Origin: Bacteroidota bacterium
GTDB taxonomy: Bacteria > Bacteroidota > Bacteroidia > Bacteroidales > VadinHA17
Direction: 5' to 3'
Assembly: GCA_015222065.1 (NCBI GenBank)
Contig: JADFUQ010000068.1
Span: forward strand, 1 to 17,573
Length of the DNA: 17,573 bases
Shown: positions 1-7,958 of the stretch, piece by piece
How positions within the stretch are numbered: the stretch's first letter is position 1
Layout: each line of letters opens with the position of its first letter
Notes under the pieces: model-generated
Told to the model about the DNA's origin: nothing
Databases searched by the model: none
What the model saw: only the letters and a program-made list of their open reading frames with translations
Translations under genes and position numbers: made by a program

Positions 1-1723
1 ATAATGTATAGGTAGGAGCAAATGTAAACTCTATGATGAAATTATCAAATAACTTATAATCAGCTTTCGCATTAATCGTACCTGTTTTTCTTTTACCTTC
101 AGATACTCCTCCATCATTTGCAATTGCCAATGGATTTATATTCGCATATCCTACACCGTACCTTCCATCAGGAAGCATATCTTGCTGATTAGGTTTAGCA
201 CGGTACAATTGATACCATAACTGTTCACCTTGTGAAGGTTGTAAATTTTCAGAGGTTGATCCTTTTATATCTAACCTAAAATGCAATCTATCAGTTGCCT
301 GGATATCGGTATTTGAACGAATTCCATATCTGCTAAAACTGGTATTTGGCATAACTGATTTTTGATCCAGATAAGTAAGGGTTGCTAAATTGGTCACTTT
401 ATTTGAGCCGCTATTAACTGTTAAGCTGTGCTTCTGTTGAAAAGCAGCATCTTTTAATACTACATCAAGCCAATCAACACTCGGATACTCTCCACTAGGG
501 TGGTTGGCTTGCCAATTTTGAATATATTCAGGATCAAAAATTGGCATTTTCCCTTCATTCTCCAATGCTTCATTATAACCAGTCATGTACTCATAACCAC
601 CTGTAAATTCAATCATATCCGTGGGAACCTGGAAACCCATATTTGTATTATAACTTACAAATAATTCTTCTTTTTTTCCTCGTTTGGTTTCTATCAGAAT
701 GACTCCATTAGAAGCTCTTGAACCGTATATTGCACCAGAGGCAGCATCTTTAAGAAAAGATATGCTTTCAATGTTACTTGGTTCCACATCGTTCATGTTA
801 CCTTCCACACCGTCAATTAATACCAGCGGATCATTTTTAGAGGCACTTGCTCCAATTGTAAGAGTTCCTATTCCTCTGACCCTTACAGTACTTTGACTGC
901 CAGGTTGTCCGGATGATGAACTAATATTAACACCAGGAGCAATACCTTGCAGAGCGTCCGCAGTTTGCATACTATTTCGTCTGGTCAATTTATCACCTTT
1001 TATATCTGAAACAGACCCGGTTAAATTACTTCGTCTTTGTGTTCCATACCCCACAGCTATCACTTCTTCCAGTCCAATAACATCTAGAGCCAATGTTATA
1101 TTGATTTCGGTTTGGTCCCCAACTTTGATTTCTTGTGTAAGCATTCCGATAAAAGTAAATACCAACACAGCATCCGGGTCATCCACTTCGATACTATAAT
1201 TCCCATCCGGATTGGTAATAGCTCCGGCTAATGTTCCTTTTATTAGAATATTAACCCCTGGAAGGGGATTTCCGTCTTCATCGGTTACTTTACCTGTAAC
1301 AACTATTCCCTGGGGTAGTACATTTTGCTGCTCAATCGTTTTTTTCAGCATTTCCTCCGGACTCAGGATAATCTGTCTGTCAAATACTACATACCTTACA
1401 TCAGTATCGGCAAATAGATGATCCAGAATATTGCTTACAGGTTTGTTTTTAGCCCGCAAGCTTACCTTTCGGTTCACATCAACAAGTTTGTTGCTATAGA
1501 GAAAATAGAATTCGCTCTGATTCTCTATATTTGTAAGCACTTCTCCCACAGTTGTTTCTCTTAGATCAAGAGATATCCGTGTTGTCTGAGAGTAAGAATT
1601 CCCGGCATATATACTAATGATGCCTGTAAGAAATAAAAACACTGAGATTTTCATAATCCTAAATGTTTTTCCTGACCGGAAATGAAAGATTCTTCGATCA
1701 GGGCATAACCAATTTTTTTTCAT
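1..1723 (-). CDS. SusC/RagA-type TonB-dependent outer-membrane receptor with STN domain, N-terminal part (cut by left window edge)
   Basis: This is the first 574 codons of an outer-membrane receptor that imports glycan fragments together with a SusD lipoprotein and TonB energy. The ATG at 1723 gives the N-terminal extension usual in signal-transducing SusC proteins (begins MKKNWLCPDR). A second Met at residue 24 starts a normal signal peptide ending near SYSQ (residue 46). Residues 49-120 resemble the STN domain, which contacts a FecR anti-sigma factor. Residues 140-212 form a carboxypeptidase-regulatory-like beta domain (GKVTDEDGNPLPGVNI). A TonB-box-like stretch (LEEVIAVGYGTQ, about 218-229) follows, then the plug domain with the LIDGVEG motif. 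The STN domain matches the sigma/anti-sigma pair encoded just upstream on the same strand. No stop or frameshift is seen up to the edge. The substrate is unknown. Confidence 0.95.
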   Translation of the reverse strand, partial: MKKNWLCPDRRIFHFRSGKTFRIMKISVFLFLTGIISIYAGNSYSQTTRISLDLRETTVGEVLTNIENQSEFYFLYSNKLVDVNRKVSLRAKNKPVSNILDHLFADTDVRYVVFDRQIILSPEEMLKKTIEQQNVLPQGIVVTGKVTDEDGNPLPGVNILIKGTLAGAITNPDGNYSIEVDDPDAVLVFTFIGMLTQEIKVGDQTEINITLALDVIGLEEVIAVGYGTQRRSNLTGSVSDIKGDKLTRRNSMQTADALQGIAPGVNISSSSGQPGSQSTVRVRGIGTLTIGASASKNDPLVLIDGVEGNMNDVEPSNIESISFLKDAASGAIYGSRASNGVILIETKRGKKEELFVSYNTNMGFQVPTDMIEFTGGYEYMTGYNEALENEGKMPIFDPEYIQNWQANHPSGEYPSVDWLDVVLKDAAFQQKHSLTVNSGSNKVTNLATLTYLDQKSVMPNTSFSRYGIRSNTDIQATDRLHFRLDIKGSTSENLQPSQGEQLWYQLYRAKPNQQDMLPDGRYGVGYANINPLAIANDGGVSEGKRKTGTINAKADYKLFDNFIIEFTFAPTYTL

Positions 1724-1833
1724 AAATTTGTAATGTTTTGGGTTTGGAAAATAGTCTTACCGCGTGGTTAGACATTAATAAAATTTGAATCCAAAATTGC
1801 GGGAGAGTGTTGCAGCACTTTCCCGTTTTTTTT
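1723..1833 (+). ncRNA. Candidate antisense small RNA in the susC leader (promoter box to terminator)
   Basis: A perfect Bacteroides-type -7 box, TAAATTTG (TAnnTTTG), lies on the plus strand at 1723-1730. About 70 bp further on is a plus-strand intrinsic terminator (1800-1833). A transcript from about 1737 to 1833 would be roughly 95-100 nt and complementary to the susC mRNA just upstream of its start codon. No good -33 TTTG sits at the right distance from that box. An alternative start uses TTTG at 1727-1730 with a weak TAGTCTTA box at 1752-1759 and would give about 70 nt. Sigma/anti-sigma-linked PULs in Bacteroides fragilis carry cis-antisense RNAs of this kind (DonS type) near the start of the susC gene. 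No plus-strand protein gene explains the terminator. Expression is inferred, not shown. Confidence 0.5.
1800..1833 (+). terminator. Strong intrinsic terminator reading on the plus strand
   Basis: The 26-base palindrome at 1800-1825 folds into an 11-pair stem (CGGGAGAGTGT against the following GCACTTTCCCG, with two G-U pairs) closed by a TGCA loop. Eight consecutive T follow at 1826-1833. On the minus strand the hairpin is followed only by AATTTTGG, so it fits plus-strand termination much better. In the minus-strand susC mRNA the same hairpin would sit in the leader about 77-102 nt before the start codon. Confidence 0.75.
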
Positions 1834-2070
1834 CATTTCTTTATTACTTTTTTTCATAGGCAAATAGGGTTTTAAGTTTCTAATTAAAATCTTTTTATAA
1901 ACTCAATATTTCGTTTATTAATAAATAACAAATCTCAAAAAACAAATAACAACTTAACGAAGTGATTTCACGAACACCTTTTAAAATTAATTATTTTGTG
2001 AGTAAATAATATCCAATGTTTGAAAAAACAAAACCCAAACAGCACACATAATAGAATTTGTTTGATTTTT

Positions 2071-2103
2071 TTTGTCATTGGAATTTGAGATTTATTTGTC
2101 ATT
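2071..2103. repeat. Two direct repeats of TTTGTCATT upstream of susC
   Basis: The nonamer TTTGTCATT occurs at 2071-2079 and 2095-2103, 24 bp start to start. It reads AATGACAAA on the coding strand of susC. The copies lie 40-75 bp beyond the anti-sigma stop codon and about 350 bp before the susC start. A spacing near two helical turns would suit tandem binding sites or a promoter, but AT-rich DNA also yields such repeats by chance. Confidence 0.3.
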
Positions 2104-2144
2104 TGATAATTGTTATTTGGTGCTTATGTATTAATAAAGTTCTT

Positions 2145-3227
2145 TTATTTTGAGAAATTTTTATTGCTGATAATGTATCTTGTTTTGGATATCTTTCCGT
2201 TTTCCTGTTTATGTGCCGGAATTATTTCCCATGATATTGGAGAAGCTACTGAAAGATATTCCAGCACCTGTGTGATCGTTTCATCTTCAATGGTCATGGT
2301 GTAAGGAGTCTCGGGCAGGTTTTTATCACCGGCTATTTCAATATCAGTGTTGTACCAGCGTTCAAGCCGTTTTATTACCAAAGCCAGGGGATCATTCCGG
2401 AATATAAGTTTTCCCTCTTTCCATGAGGTGTACTTATCCGTATCTGTCATGAACCTTCTAATAGCACCTGATTTCTTTTGGAACACTGCATGTTCTCCCG
2501 GTTCAAGGAAACAGAATCGTGAAATTTTCTTGCCTGCATTTGGTCTTTCAATAGATATTCTTCCTTTTTCCAGGGTAGTTAAAACATAGTTTTCATCAGG
2601 GTAAGCCATTACGTTAAGCTGTGTACCTAATACTTTCAGGTCAAGTGCTTCCGTTTTTACTACAAACGGGTGTAACCGGTCGGGAGTTACATCAAAATAA
2701 GCTTCACCTGAAAGTATAGCCTGCCGGTTACGTTTGGAGAATGACTGGGGATACTTAAGAGTGCTGCCTGAGTTTAACCATACAACCGTACCATCAGGTA
2801 ACTCGGTACGAAGTTTGGAACCATATGCAACATTGATTTCTGTATATAACCCTTCCTCTTTTGATAAGTTAAGATTCTCATGTACATACAGAACAGTTGT
2901 AATAAGTAGTGGCAGGAATATTACAGCCGCAACCCGTAATAATATCTTATTAAACCGGTTCCTTTTTCGTAAACCGGATTCTTCCTTTTCTCTGTAAATA
3001 TTAATCCGGTGATGAACCCGGTCAAGAGTTGAACTCAAATCTACTGTTTCACTTAGCTCCTCTTTCGTTTCGTTTTTCTTATACCATAGTTTAGTTAATG
3101 CTTGATGTAGTTTTATCCGGCAACGCGGGTCCTTAAACCCCTGGATTACTTTTAACGCCTCATCATGGCTGCAATTTCCCTCTGCAAATTTTTCAACCAG
3201 ATTCTTGTTTTCTTCGCTTTTTCTCAT
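2145..3227 (-). CDS. FecR-family anti-sigma factor
   Basis: This is a single-pass inner-membrane regulator that holds the ECF sigma factor until a SusC receptor with an STN domain signals substrate uptake. The cytoplasmic N-terminal part (1-90) is charged and helical. One transmembrane segment covers about residues 96-115 (LRVAAVIFLPLLITTVLYV). The periplasmic FecR domain follows (about 130-225, with LPDGTVVWLNSGSTL and AILSGEAYFDV). A C-terminal DUF4974 domain covers about 268-345 (LIFRNDPLALVIKRLERWYN). The length of 360 residues is typical for Bacteroidota. It lies between the sigma gene and susC on the same strand, the standard order for a self-contained sensing unit. A 230-bp gap separates it from the sigma gene, which is longer than usual for co-transcribed partners. 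Confidence 0.95.
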   Translation of the reverse strand: MRKSEENKNLVEKFAEGNCSHDEALKVIQGFKDPRCRIKLHQALTKLWYKKNETKEELSETVDLSSTLDRVHHRINIYREKEESGLRKRNRFNKILLRVAAVIFLPLLITTVLYVHENLNLSKEEGLYTEINVAYGSKLRTELPDGTVVWLNSGSTLKYPQSFSKRNRQAILSGEAYFDVTPDRLHPFVVKTEALDLKVLGTQLNVMAYPDENYVLTTLEKGRISIERPNAGKKISRFCFLEPGEHAVFQKKSGAIRRFMTDTDKYTSWKEGKLIFRNDPLALVIKRLERWYNTDIEIAGDKNLPETPYTMTIEDETITQVLEYLSVASPISWEIIPAHKQENGKISKTRYIISNKNFSK

Positions 3228-3333
3228 TCTTTTTTTCTATACTATTTTGTTTAAACCTTTTCATTATTAAGATTAAAATTACCCAAATCAGCGTAAAAGT
3301 GGCAATTTCTGCCTCCTTCACACTGACTTGAGT

Positions 3334-3354
3334 GGTGTATTAAAAAAGTACACC
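3334..3354. repeat. Small inverted repeat between sigma and anti-sigma genes
   Basis: GGTGTA (3334-3339) and TACACC (3349-3354) form a perfect 6-bp inverted repeat with a 9-base spacer rich in A, read as T on the mRNA strand. It lies in the 230-bp gap after the sigma gene. It could be a weak attenuator or a binding site; no consensus supports either. Confidence 0.25.
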
Positions 3355-3457
3355 TTAAGTTAAATTTAACCCTAAAATTAACCTAAATCAATTGTAATAC
3401 GAATAACTAGCTGTTATCCCCCAAAAGTTTTTTATATGGTGAAGTAATTTTTAGGAA

Positions 3458-4045
3458 TTAAATAAATAAAGACAGGAATAGAGCGACAGCTAATGTTTCA
3501 TTTCCCAATCGTTTTCGAATATGTTTAAGTGCAAGGTTGATGTGATTCTCAACTGTTTTTGGTTTGATGCGTAAACGGCCGGCGATTTCTTTATAACTTA
3601 ATCCTTTTTCCCTGTTCAATTGATAAATTTTCTTCCTTCGTTTCGGCAACTCAGTAATAGCCTTATTAATTTGCTTTTTCAATTCCTTATATTCCAACTC
3701 TTTCCCGGGATTCAAATAATTTTGTTGAGCCTGCTTAATGAGGAATTGTTCGTGTTTCTGATCTTTCACCCGTTGCCTGAATTTGTCAACAATAAGATTA
3801 TAAGCAATAGAAAACAGAAAAGACTGGAAGGATTTTCTTTCATTAAGCTCATCATGTTTTTTCCATATCCTGAAAAAGACCTCCTGTACTACTTCCTCTG
3901 CATCTTCATGGTTCTTAAGCAAAGATTTGCTAAACCGGTATAATTGCTGGCTATACCGGTCAAACATCTGATCAAAAGCATGGGTTTGTCCCTTTTTGAT
4001 CTGACCTGCTAATTGTTTGTCGCTTGGTTTGTCTTTAGAAACCAT
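3458..4045 (-). CDS. ECF (sigma-70 family) RNA polymerase sigma factor, SusC-linked type
   Basis: This is an extracytoplasmic-function sigma factor expected to direct transcription of the adjacent susC-type operon. Region 2 spans about residues 25-92, with the motifs DAEEVVQEVFFRIWKKHDEL and SFLFSIAYNLIVDKFRQ. Region 4 spans about 125-178, with a helix-turn-helix in GLSYKEIAGRLRIKPKTVENHI. It has no extra domain and ends in a short hydrophobic tail, as often seen in Bacteroidota ECF factors. The length of 195 residues is normal. It is followed on the same strand by a FecR anti-sigma gene and an STN-type susC, so the three form one signalling unit. A palindromic element shared with the SorC-operon promoter lies 17-39 bp before its start, suggesting coordinated expression with the sugar-catabolic operon. 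Confidence 0.95.
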   Translation of the reverse strand: MVSKDKPSDKQLAGQIKKGQTHAFDQMFDRYSQQLYRFSKSLLKNHEDAEEVVQEVFFRIWKKHDELNERKSFQSFLFSIAYNLIVDKFRQRVKDQKHEQFLIKQAQQNYLNPGKELEYKELKKQINKAITELPKRRKKIYQLNREKGLSYKEIAGRLRIKPKTVENHINLALKHIRKRLGNETLAVALFLSLFI

Positions 4046-4060
4046 TGAAAGAATTTTATC

Positions 4061-4089
4061 TATTAAATATAAAAATTTTTAGTATAAAA
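4061..4089 (-). promoter_or_regulatory. Palindromic element upstream of the sigma gene (copy 1 of shared motif)
   Basis: On the plus strand TATTAAA (4061-4067), ten bases, and TTTAGTA (4078-4084) form an imperfect inverted repeat. The 15-mer at 4075-4089 (ATTTTTAGTATAAAA) is identical to 13452-13466 before the SorC operon, and TAAATAT flanks both copies at the same relative place. It lies 17-44 bp before the sigma start codon, so it must overlap the promoter or early leader. It is likely a binding site for a shared regulator. Confidence 0.5.
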
Positions 4090-4199
4090 TAAGTTATTGC
4101 TTTTTCTCGTCCGAAATTTGGTAAGCTACCTGCACATATATTGTTTTACCTTTTTTGCGCATGTGAAAAGATGTTTTTTTATAGTAAATAGTATTTATA

Positions 4200-5423
4200 T
4201 TAGTTACGGGCATTTATTTTTCTACATGATTCATTATACTTTTCTATATCTTTTTGGAGTTCTTGTGTACGTTCTGGTAATAAGAATTCAATTTCTATTT
4301 CAATATCATAATTGTATTCCGGCATCACGGTATTGTTATAATTAACATTTTTATCAATATTTCCATCGTGGTCTAAAGCACTGGAACCTATCTCAATACC
4401 CATCCCATCCCAGTTTCTTTGAAATACCGGAAAACCATTCGAGGCATAGGTAAACTCATGCGAGTTTGCTCCACCTTTACAAAACCAGGTTTGAAAATAG
4501 GGAGAAGTTGGGAAACTAAGTTTAATTCCATTCTTGTTGGGATATACAATCAATACAGTGTTTAATTCTCCTTTATCACTGCAATATTTTTTAAGTCCTT
4601 TGTGAATAATCCCTGTTTCAGTCCTTATTTTTTTTTCTTTTGCCGGGTACCAGGTCTCAAAATCGGTGGGTAAACCTTTCCCTGAGCGTTCTTCAACCAG
4701 ACTGGAAGGGACTAAAAGTTTACTGCCTGATTCAGGAAAAAAAGTTATATGATAGCCCCAATCTAATATCATAGACTCTTTTGTTGTATTTTTTATACTA
4801 TCAGATAGTCTGATTACCGGTTTGTCTTTAGGAATAATGATCGTTTTAATAACTTCAAACAAAGCCTTTCCCTTTTCGTACCAGACTTTTTTTGTACCCT
4901 CAATAAATGTTTTATAAATAAATGTACCTGTTAACCTGATTTCTTTATTGTTAATTACTACTTCAACATTTTTTACCGGAATATTGGAAGTTTCTCCATG
5001 TAATGGGTATAATCTATTTTCATTTTCCTCCCTCCGGGGCATTCCCCAGTTATTCAAGCCATAAAACTCAATTCCGCCCATAAATGTTTTCAAATATGTA
5101 AACCCTTCTGATTTCTTACTATTAATGGCAATTTCATCAGATAATAAGTCCAGCGTATCCGGATTAGGTAAAGATATTGGTGGCTCCCAGAAGAGGGGTA
5201 TATTATTATAAAAAGCCCTGCCAACAGATAGTCCTTTTGAGGGGAGGAGCTCTACCTGAAAATCAGATGATGAGATTATAATTCGATTTACGTTGGCCGG
5301 TTCGGATATTTCATGAACAATCTTTACGTTAAATCCGTAACTTTCCCGTTCACAATTTGGGTTATTTGTTAATTTTATACAATCTAATTCGAATCTGATT
5401 TTTTTCTCGCCCATAATATCCAA
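4200..5423 (-). CDS. DUF4432 family protein, aldose 1-epimerase-like (galactose-mutarotase fold)
   Basis: This is a cytoplasmic protein of 407 residues that resembles the DUF4432 branch of the mutarotase superfamily, which acts on or binds sugar anomers. Supporting segments are ELLPSKGLSVG (59-68), the His-containing LHGETSNIPV (141-150), and DWGYHITFFPESG (221-233). His142 and His225 are at positions where aldose epimerases carry substrate-binding histidines. There is no signal peptide. The start MDIMGEKK has two possible Met codons; the first is used here. It is the last gene of the sugar operon, 25 bp after the transporter gene, so it probably interconverts anomers of the incoming sugar before isomerisation. 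The reaction and substrate of this branch are not established. Confidence 0.8.
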   Translation of the reverse strand: MDIMGEKKIRFELDCIKLTNNPNCERESYGFNVKIVHEISEPANVNRIIISSSDFQVELLPSKGLSVGRAFYNNIPLFWEPPISLPNPDTLDLLSDEIAINSKKSEGFTYLKTFMGGIEFYGLNNWGMPRREENENRLYPLHGETSNIPVKNVEVVINNKEIRLTGTFIYKTFIEGTKKVWYEKGKALFEVIKTIIIPKDKPVIRLSDSIKNTTKESMILDWGYHITFFPESGSKLLVPSSLVEERSGKGLPTDFETWYPAKEKKIRTETGIIHKGLKKYCSDKGELNTVLIVYPNKNGIKLSFPTSPYFQTWFCKGGANSHEFTYASNGFPVFQRNWDGMGIEIGSSALDHDGNIDKNVNYNNTVMPEYNYDIEIEIEFLLPERTQELQKDIEKYNESCRKINARN

Positions 5424-5448
5424 TTTTGATTATTACCAGAAACAGCAT

Positions 5449-6465
5449 TCAGGCATTTGAGTACGTAATTAAAACCAATCCCATAAGATAACAGATAAAA
5501 AGAATAAGAAGTAAAGAGTTTGTCCCTTTTGGTGCTCCTTTAAATTCTTTCCATACAAAAATACCCCATAAAATAGCCACCACCGGAGCGGCATTACTTA
5601 ATGCATAAGAAATTGCAGGGTTTGCTGCACCCGCAGCCATAAAGCTAAAGGTCATTCCTAACATCCAAATCATACCACCTAATACACCCGATGAATGTTC
5701 TCTGATAGTTCCTTTCCAGTATAACTTCATTGAAACCGGGTCTCCAATAATTGGTTTATGCATAATTATTGGATTAATGATAAGAGTACTGATAATCACA
5801 CCTAATGTAAAGAACACTATACCTGTATATGGGGTAAGCTTTCCTGTACCTCCTGCAACAAACGATGCGTCAAGGGATTTTACAACAAACCCGTAAAAAA
5901 ATGCGATAAACAAGCCTGCCAGAACCGAAAGCACAACCCCTTTTAAAGATGCTTGTTTTTTTTCTTTAGCAACTTTATCGTAAATTTTGCCACTTAATAC
6001 AATTGCTGTTATAATAATAACAACGCCTATCCATAAGGTAACCGGTTTTTCTGAAGCTTCTTGTCCGGAAAGCAATATCAGGATATAGTTAATTATTATT
6101 CCCAATATCCAGGCAATACCACCACCTATGGGGAATGCTATTGCCAAACCTGCCACAGAAATTGCTGCAACAAGAAGAATATTCCCAATGTTCCATAGTA
6201 TGCCTCCCAGCATTGCAAAACCTATGCTTGAAAAATCTGCTGTTGCTAAATCTTCTAAGAATGTTCGGCCCTGAACACCAAGACTGCCCACTGTAAAAGC
6301 TGTAACCAGGCTCATTATCGCAATGCCTACTATGAGATCCCAATAAAATAATTCAAAGCGCCAGGTTTTAGCAGCAATTTTTTGGGTATTTGCCCATGAA
6401 CCCCAACAAATCATTGCAAGTATTGTAAAGAAAATTGCCAGACTGTAATTTTGTATTAAGATCAT
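5449..6465 (-). CDS. Sugar permease of the glucose/ribose-porter (GRP) / RhaT-like DMT type
   Basis: This is an inner-membrane transporter of 338 residues with about ten hydrophobic segments, expected to bring a monosaccharide into the cytoplasm by ion symport. The N-terminus (SLAIFFTILAMICWGSWANTQK) carries the CWGSWxNTQK pattern seen in GRP-type sugar porters. The middle has GGILWNIGNILLVAAISVAG and a Gly-rich FPIGGGIAWILG stretch. The second half repeats the fold (GVLGGMIWMLGMTFSFMAAG, then NAAPVVAILWGIFVWKEF). It sits 16 bp after the isomerase-like gene and 25 bp before the DUF4432 gene, inside the catabolic operon. The sugar carried is unknown. This is the second monosaccharide permease in the window besides the MFS fragment at the right edge. 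Confidence 0.85.
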   Translation of the reverse strand: MILIQNYSLAIFFTILAMICWGSWANTQKIAAKTWRFELFYWDLIVGIAIMSLVTAFTVGSLGVQGRTFLEDLATADFSSIGFAMLGGILWNIGNILLVAAISVAGLAIAFPIGGGIAWILGIIINYILILLSGQEASEKPVTLWIGVVIIITAIVLSGKIYDKVAKEKKQASLKGVVLSVLAGLFIAFFYGFVVKSLDASFVAGGTGKLTPYTGIVFFTLGVIISTLIINPIIMHKPIIGDPVSMKLYWKGTIREHSSGVLGGMIWMLGMTFSFMAAGAANPAISYALSNAAPVVAILWGIFVWKEFKGAPKGTNSLLLILFICYLMGLVLITYSNA

Positions 6466-6481
6466 AATTTATATTTTAAAT

Positions 6482-7903
6482 TTACTTATGGTGATAGATT
6501 TCCCAACCCAGGTAGTTGGTAACGGCCTCTTCAATAGCATCCGCTACATGATTCCGTCCCATACCTACATGATGTTCAAAGCCGTTTTTACACATCATTT
6601 TAAGTAAATCCTGAAGGTTGTCGATCTGGCAAACAGCAATACCTCCGTCCATACCGTAAGGATCATCAGTATAATAACCTTCGCCGACGTATCCTTTGAT
6701 AATTCCGTTTAAATCATCAGTAGAAATCCGGAAGTAAGTGAAAGGACCGGCAGCCACCTTACCTTTAATGGCACCAAAGCATTTTTCAGAACCCAGTGAA
6801 GCACCAAGTACATCAAGATTTGATATTTCAATAGGGTTTTGTACAAAACTTTTTGGGAAATTGCTGCAATGGGTACAAACACATTTGTTACGATCTTCAG
6901 CAAAATTGTTGTTCCAGTCGAGCAATGCCGAAGGTTTTCCGGTTGCAAGCGTAATGGCATACATTGAAATTACTCCGCAAACATCCACCTCACCTGCACT
7001 GGGCATGAGGTTTTCGCCAAGCATACTCATGGTAAGACAGGTAGCACATCCATAGTTTTCCTGTATCGATGTCCAGCACTGGAATGAGGCAGCATCAATA
7101 TTGTTTTCTTTTATCCAGTTTTCTGATGCAATACCAAATTTGGCCTGCTTGATAATGTTTTCCTTCTGAATATAATTTGGAATAGTACCATATGCATGGA
7201 TTTCTTCGAGTTTTTGTTTTACTTCTTTTGAATCCGAATCAATGCGATTTGCCGCACCAAGAATTTCCGACAAATCTACGGGCACAACCGTGATACCTGT
7301 TGCCTGTAATAATTTCTCACTGTAACGCATGGTCTGAAAAGCAGCCGGTCTTGCACCAATGGCACCAATACGTGCAGAAGAAAGACCACAAACCACGCGA
7401 CAAACCTTTGCAAATTGTTTAACATCGTTTCTAAAAACTTCGCTATTGATTTTACACGTGTGATAAGTCGTGTCGGTAAAGGGTATATTATATTGATACA
7501 GGTTGTTACAAACCGATAGTTTACCACAAAAAGCATCGCGACGCTGGTTTATTCCCACTTTATCGTTATCATCATCGCAGGCCTGAATCATAATAGGAAC
7601 ATCAAGTTTTGCCCATTTGATGGCATTTACAATACCCAGTTCATCCCCGAAATTAGGTAGAGAAACAATTATACCGTCAATTTCCTCGCGATATTCATTA
7701 AACAATTTGGCAACTTTACGAGCATCATCAATCGTTTCCACGACCCCTGTTGGAGTGGCATCCCTGGGTAAAATAACGTATTTATACCCCAATTTATCCA
7801 TCAGTGCAATCAGATCTTTTTTTCCTTCTTCAGCTAATTTACTATTAAAAAAGCCTCTTGTTCCGACAATTAGTCCGAATGTAAGTGCATCATTAGTTTT
7901 CAT
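6482..7903 (-). CDS. L-fucose/L-arabinose isomerase-fold protein, putative aldose-ketose isomerase
   Basis: This is a cytoplasmic enzyme of 473 residues, likely interconverting an aldose and its ketose with a divalent metal. The N-terminal domains have DGIIVSLPNFGDE (77-88) and PIMIQACDDDNDK (103-115). The C-terminal catalytic region retains likely metal ligands by analogy with FucI: Glu305 in AGEVDVCG, Asp329 in ALLDWNN, and a His in FEHHVGMGRNH (442-452). At 473 residues it is shorter than classical FucI (about 590) and closer to AraA-length homologues. It is unusually rich in Cys (16), with a cluster KCVCTHCSNFPKSF (340-353). The neighbouring kinase, dehydrogenases and permease place it in a sugar-degradation operon. 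The true substrate cannot be told; fucose is unlikely because no fuculose aldolase gene is present. Confidence 0.85.
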   Translation of the reverse strand: MKTNDALTFGLIVGTRGFFNSKLAEEGKKDLIALMDKLGYKYVILPRDATPTGVVETIDDARKVAKLFNEYREEIDGIIVSLPNFGDELGIVNAIKWAKLDVPIMIQACDDDNDKVGINQRRDAFCGKLSVCNNLYQYNIPFTDTTYHTCKINSEVFRNDVKQFAKVCRVVCGLSSARIGAIGARPAAFQTMRYSEKLLQATGITVVPVDLSEILGAANRIDSDSKEVKQKLEEIHAYGTIPNYIQKENIIKQAKFGIASENWIKENNIDAASFQCWTSIQENYGCATCLTMSMLGENLMPSAGEVDVCGVISMYAITLATGKPSALLDWNNNFAEDRNKCVCTHCSNFPKSFVQNPIEISNLDVLGASLGSEKCFGAIKGKVAAGPFTYFRISTDDLNGIIKGYVGEGYYTDDPYGMDGGIAVCQIDNLQDLLKMMCKNGFEHHVGMGRNHVADAIEEAVTNYLGWEIYHHK

Positions 7904-7958
7904 AAATATTTGATTTTGAATTAATAATTAATATATCCATATAGATTTATTCCAAATT

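Larger units (their letters stand above)
1724..2144. other. Gap between the anti-sigma gene and susC: susC leader region
   Basis: This 421-bp AT-rich gap must hold the control region of susC. It contains the antisense RNA candidate and terminator (annotated separately) and a direct repeat TTTGTCATT at 2071-2079 and 2095-2103. I see no convincing housekeeping promoter for susC on the minus strand, which fits transcription by the neighbouring ECF sigma factor. I see no protein-coding gene. Confidence 0.6.

Noticed and set aside
684..1421. Plus-strand open frames opposite the susC gene
   Set aside because: They are shadows of the minus-strand receptor, which shows clear STN, regulatory-like and plug domains.
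2110..2304. Plus-strand open frame across the end of the anti-sigma gene
   Set aside because: Overlaps the conserved DUF4974 domain on the other strand and has no supporting signal.
4097..4345. Plus-strand open frame of 82 codons spanning the gap between the DUF4432 and sigma genes
   Set aside because: Hydrophobic low-complexity translation from AT-rich DNA, more than half antisense to the DUF4432 gene; no family resemblance.
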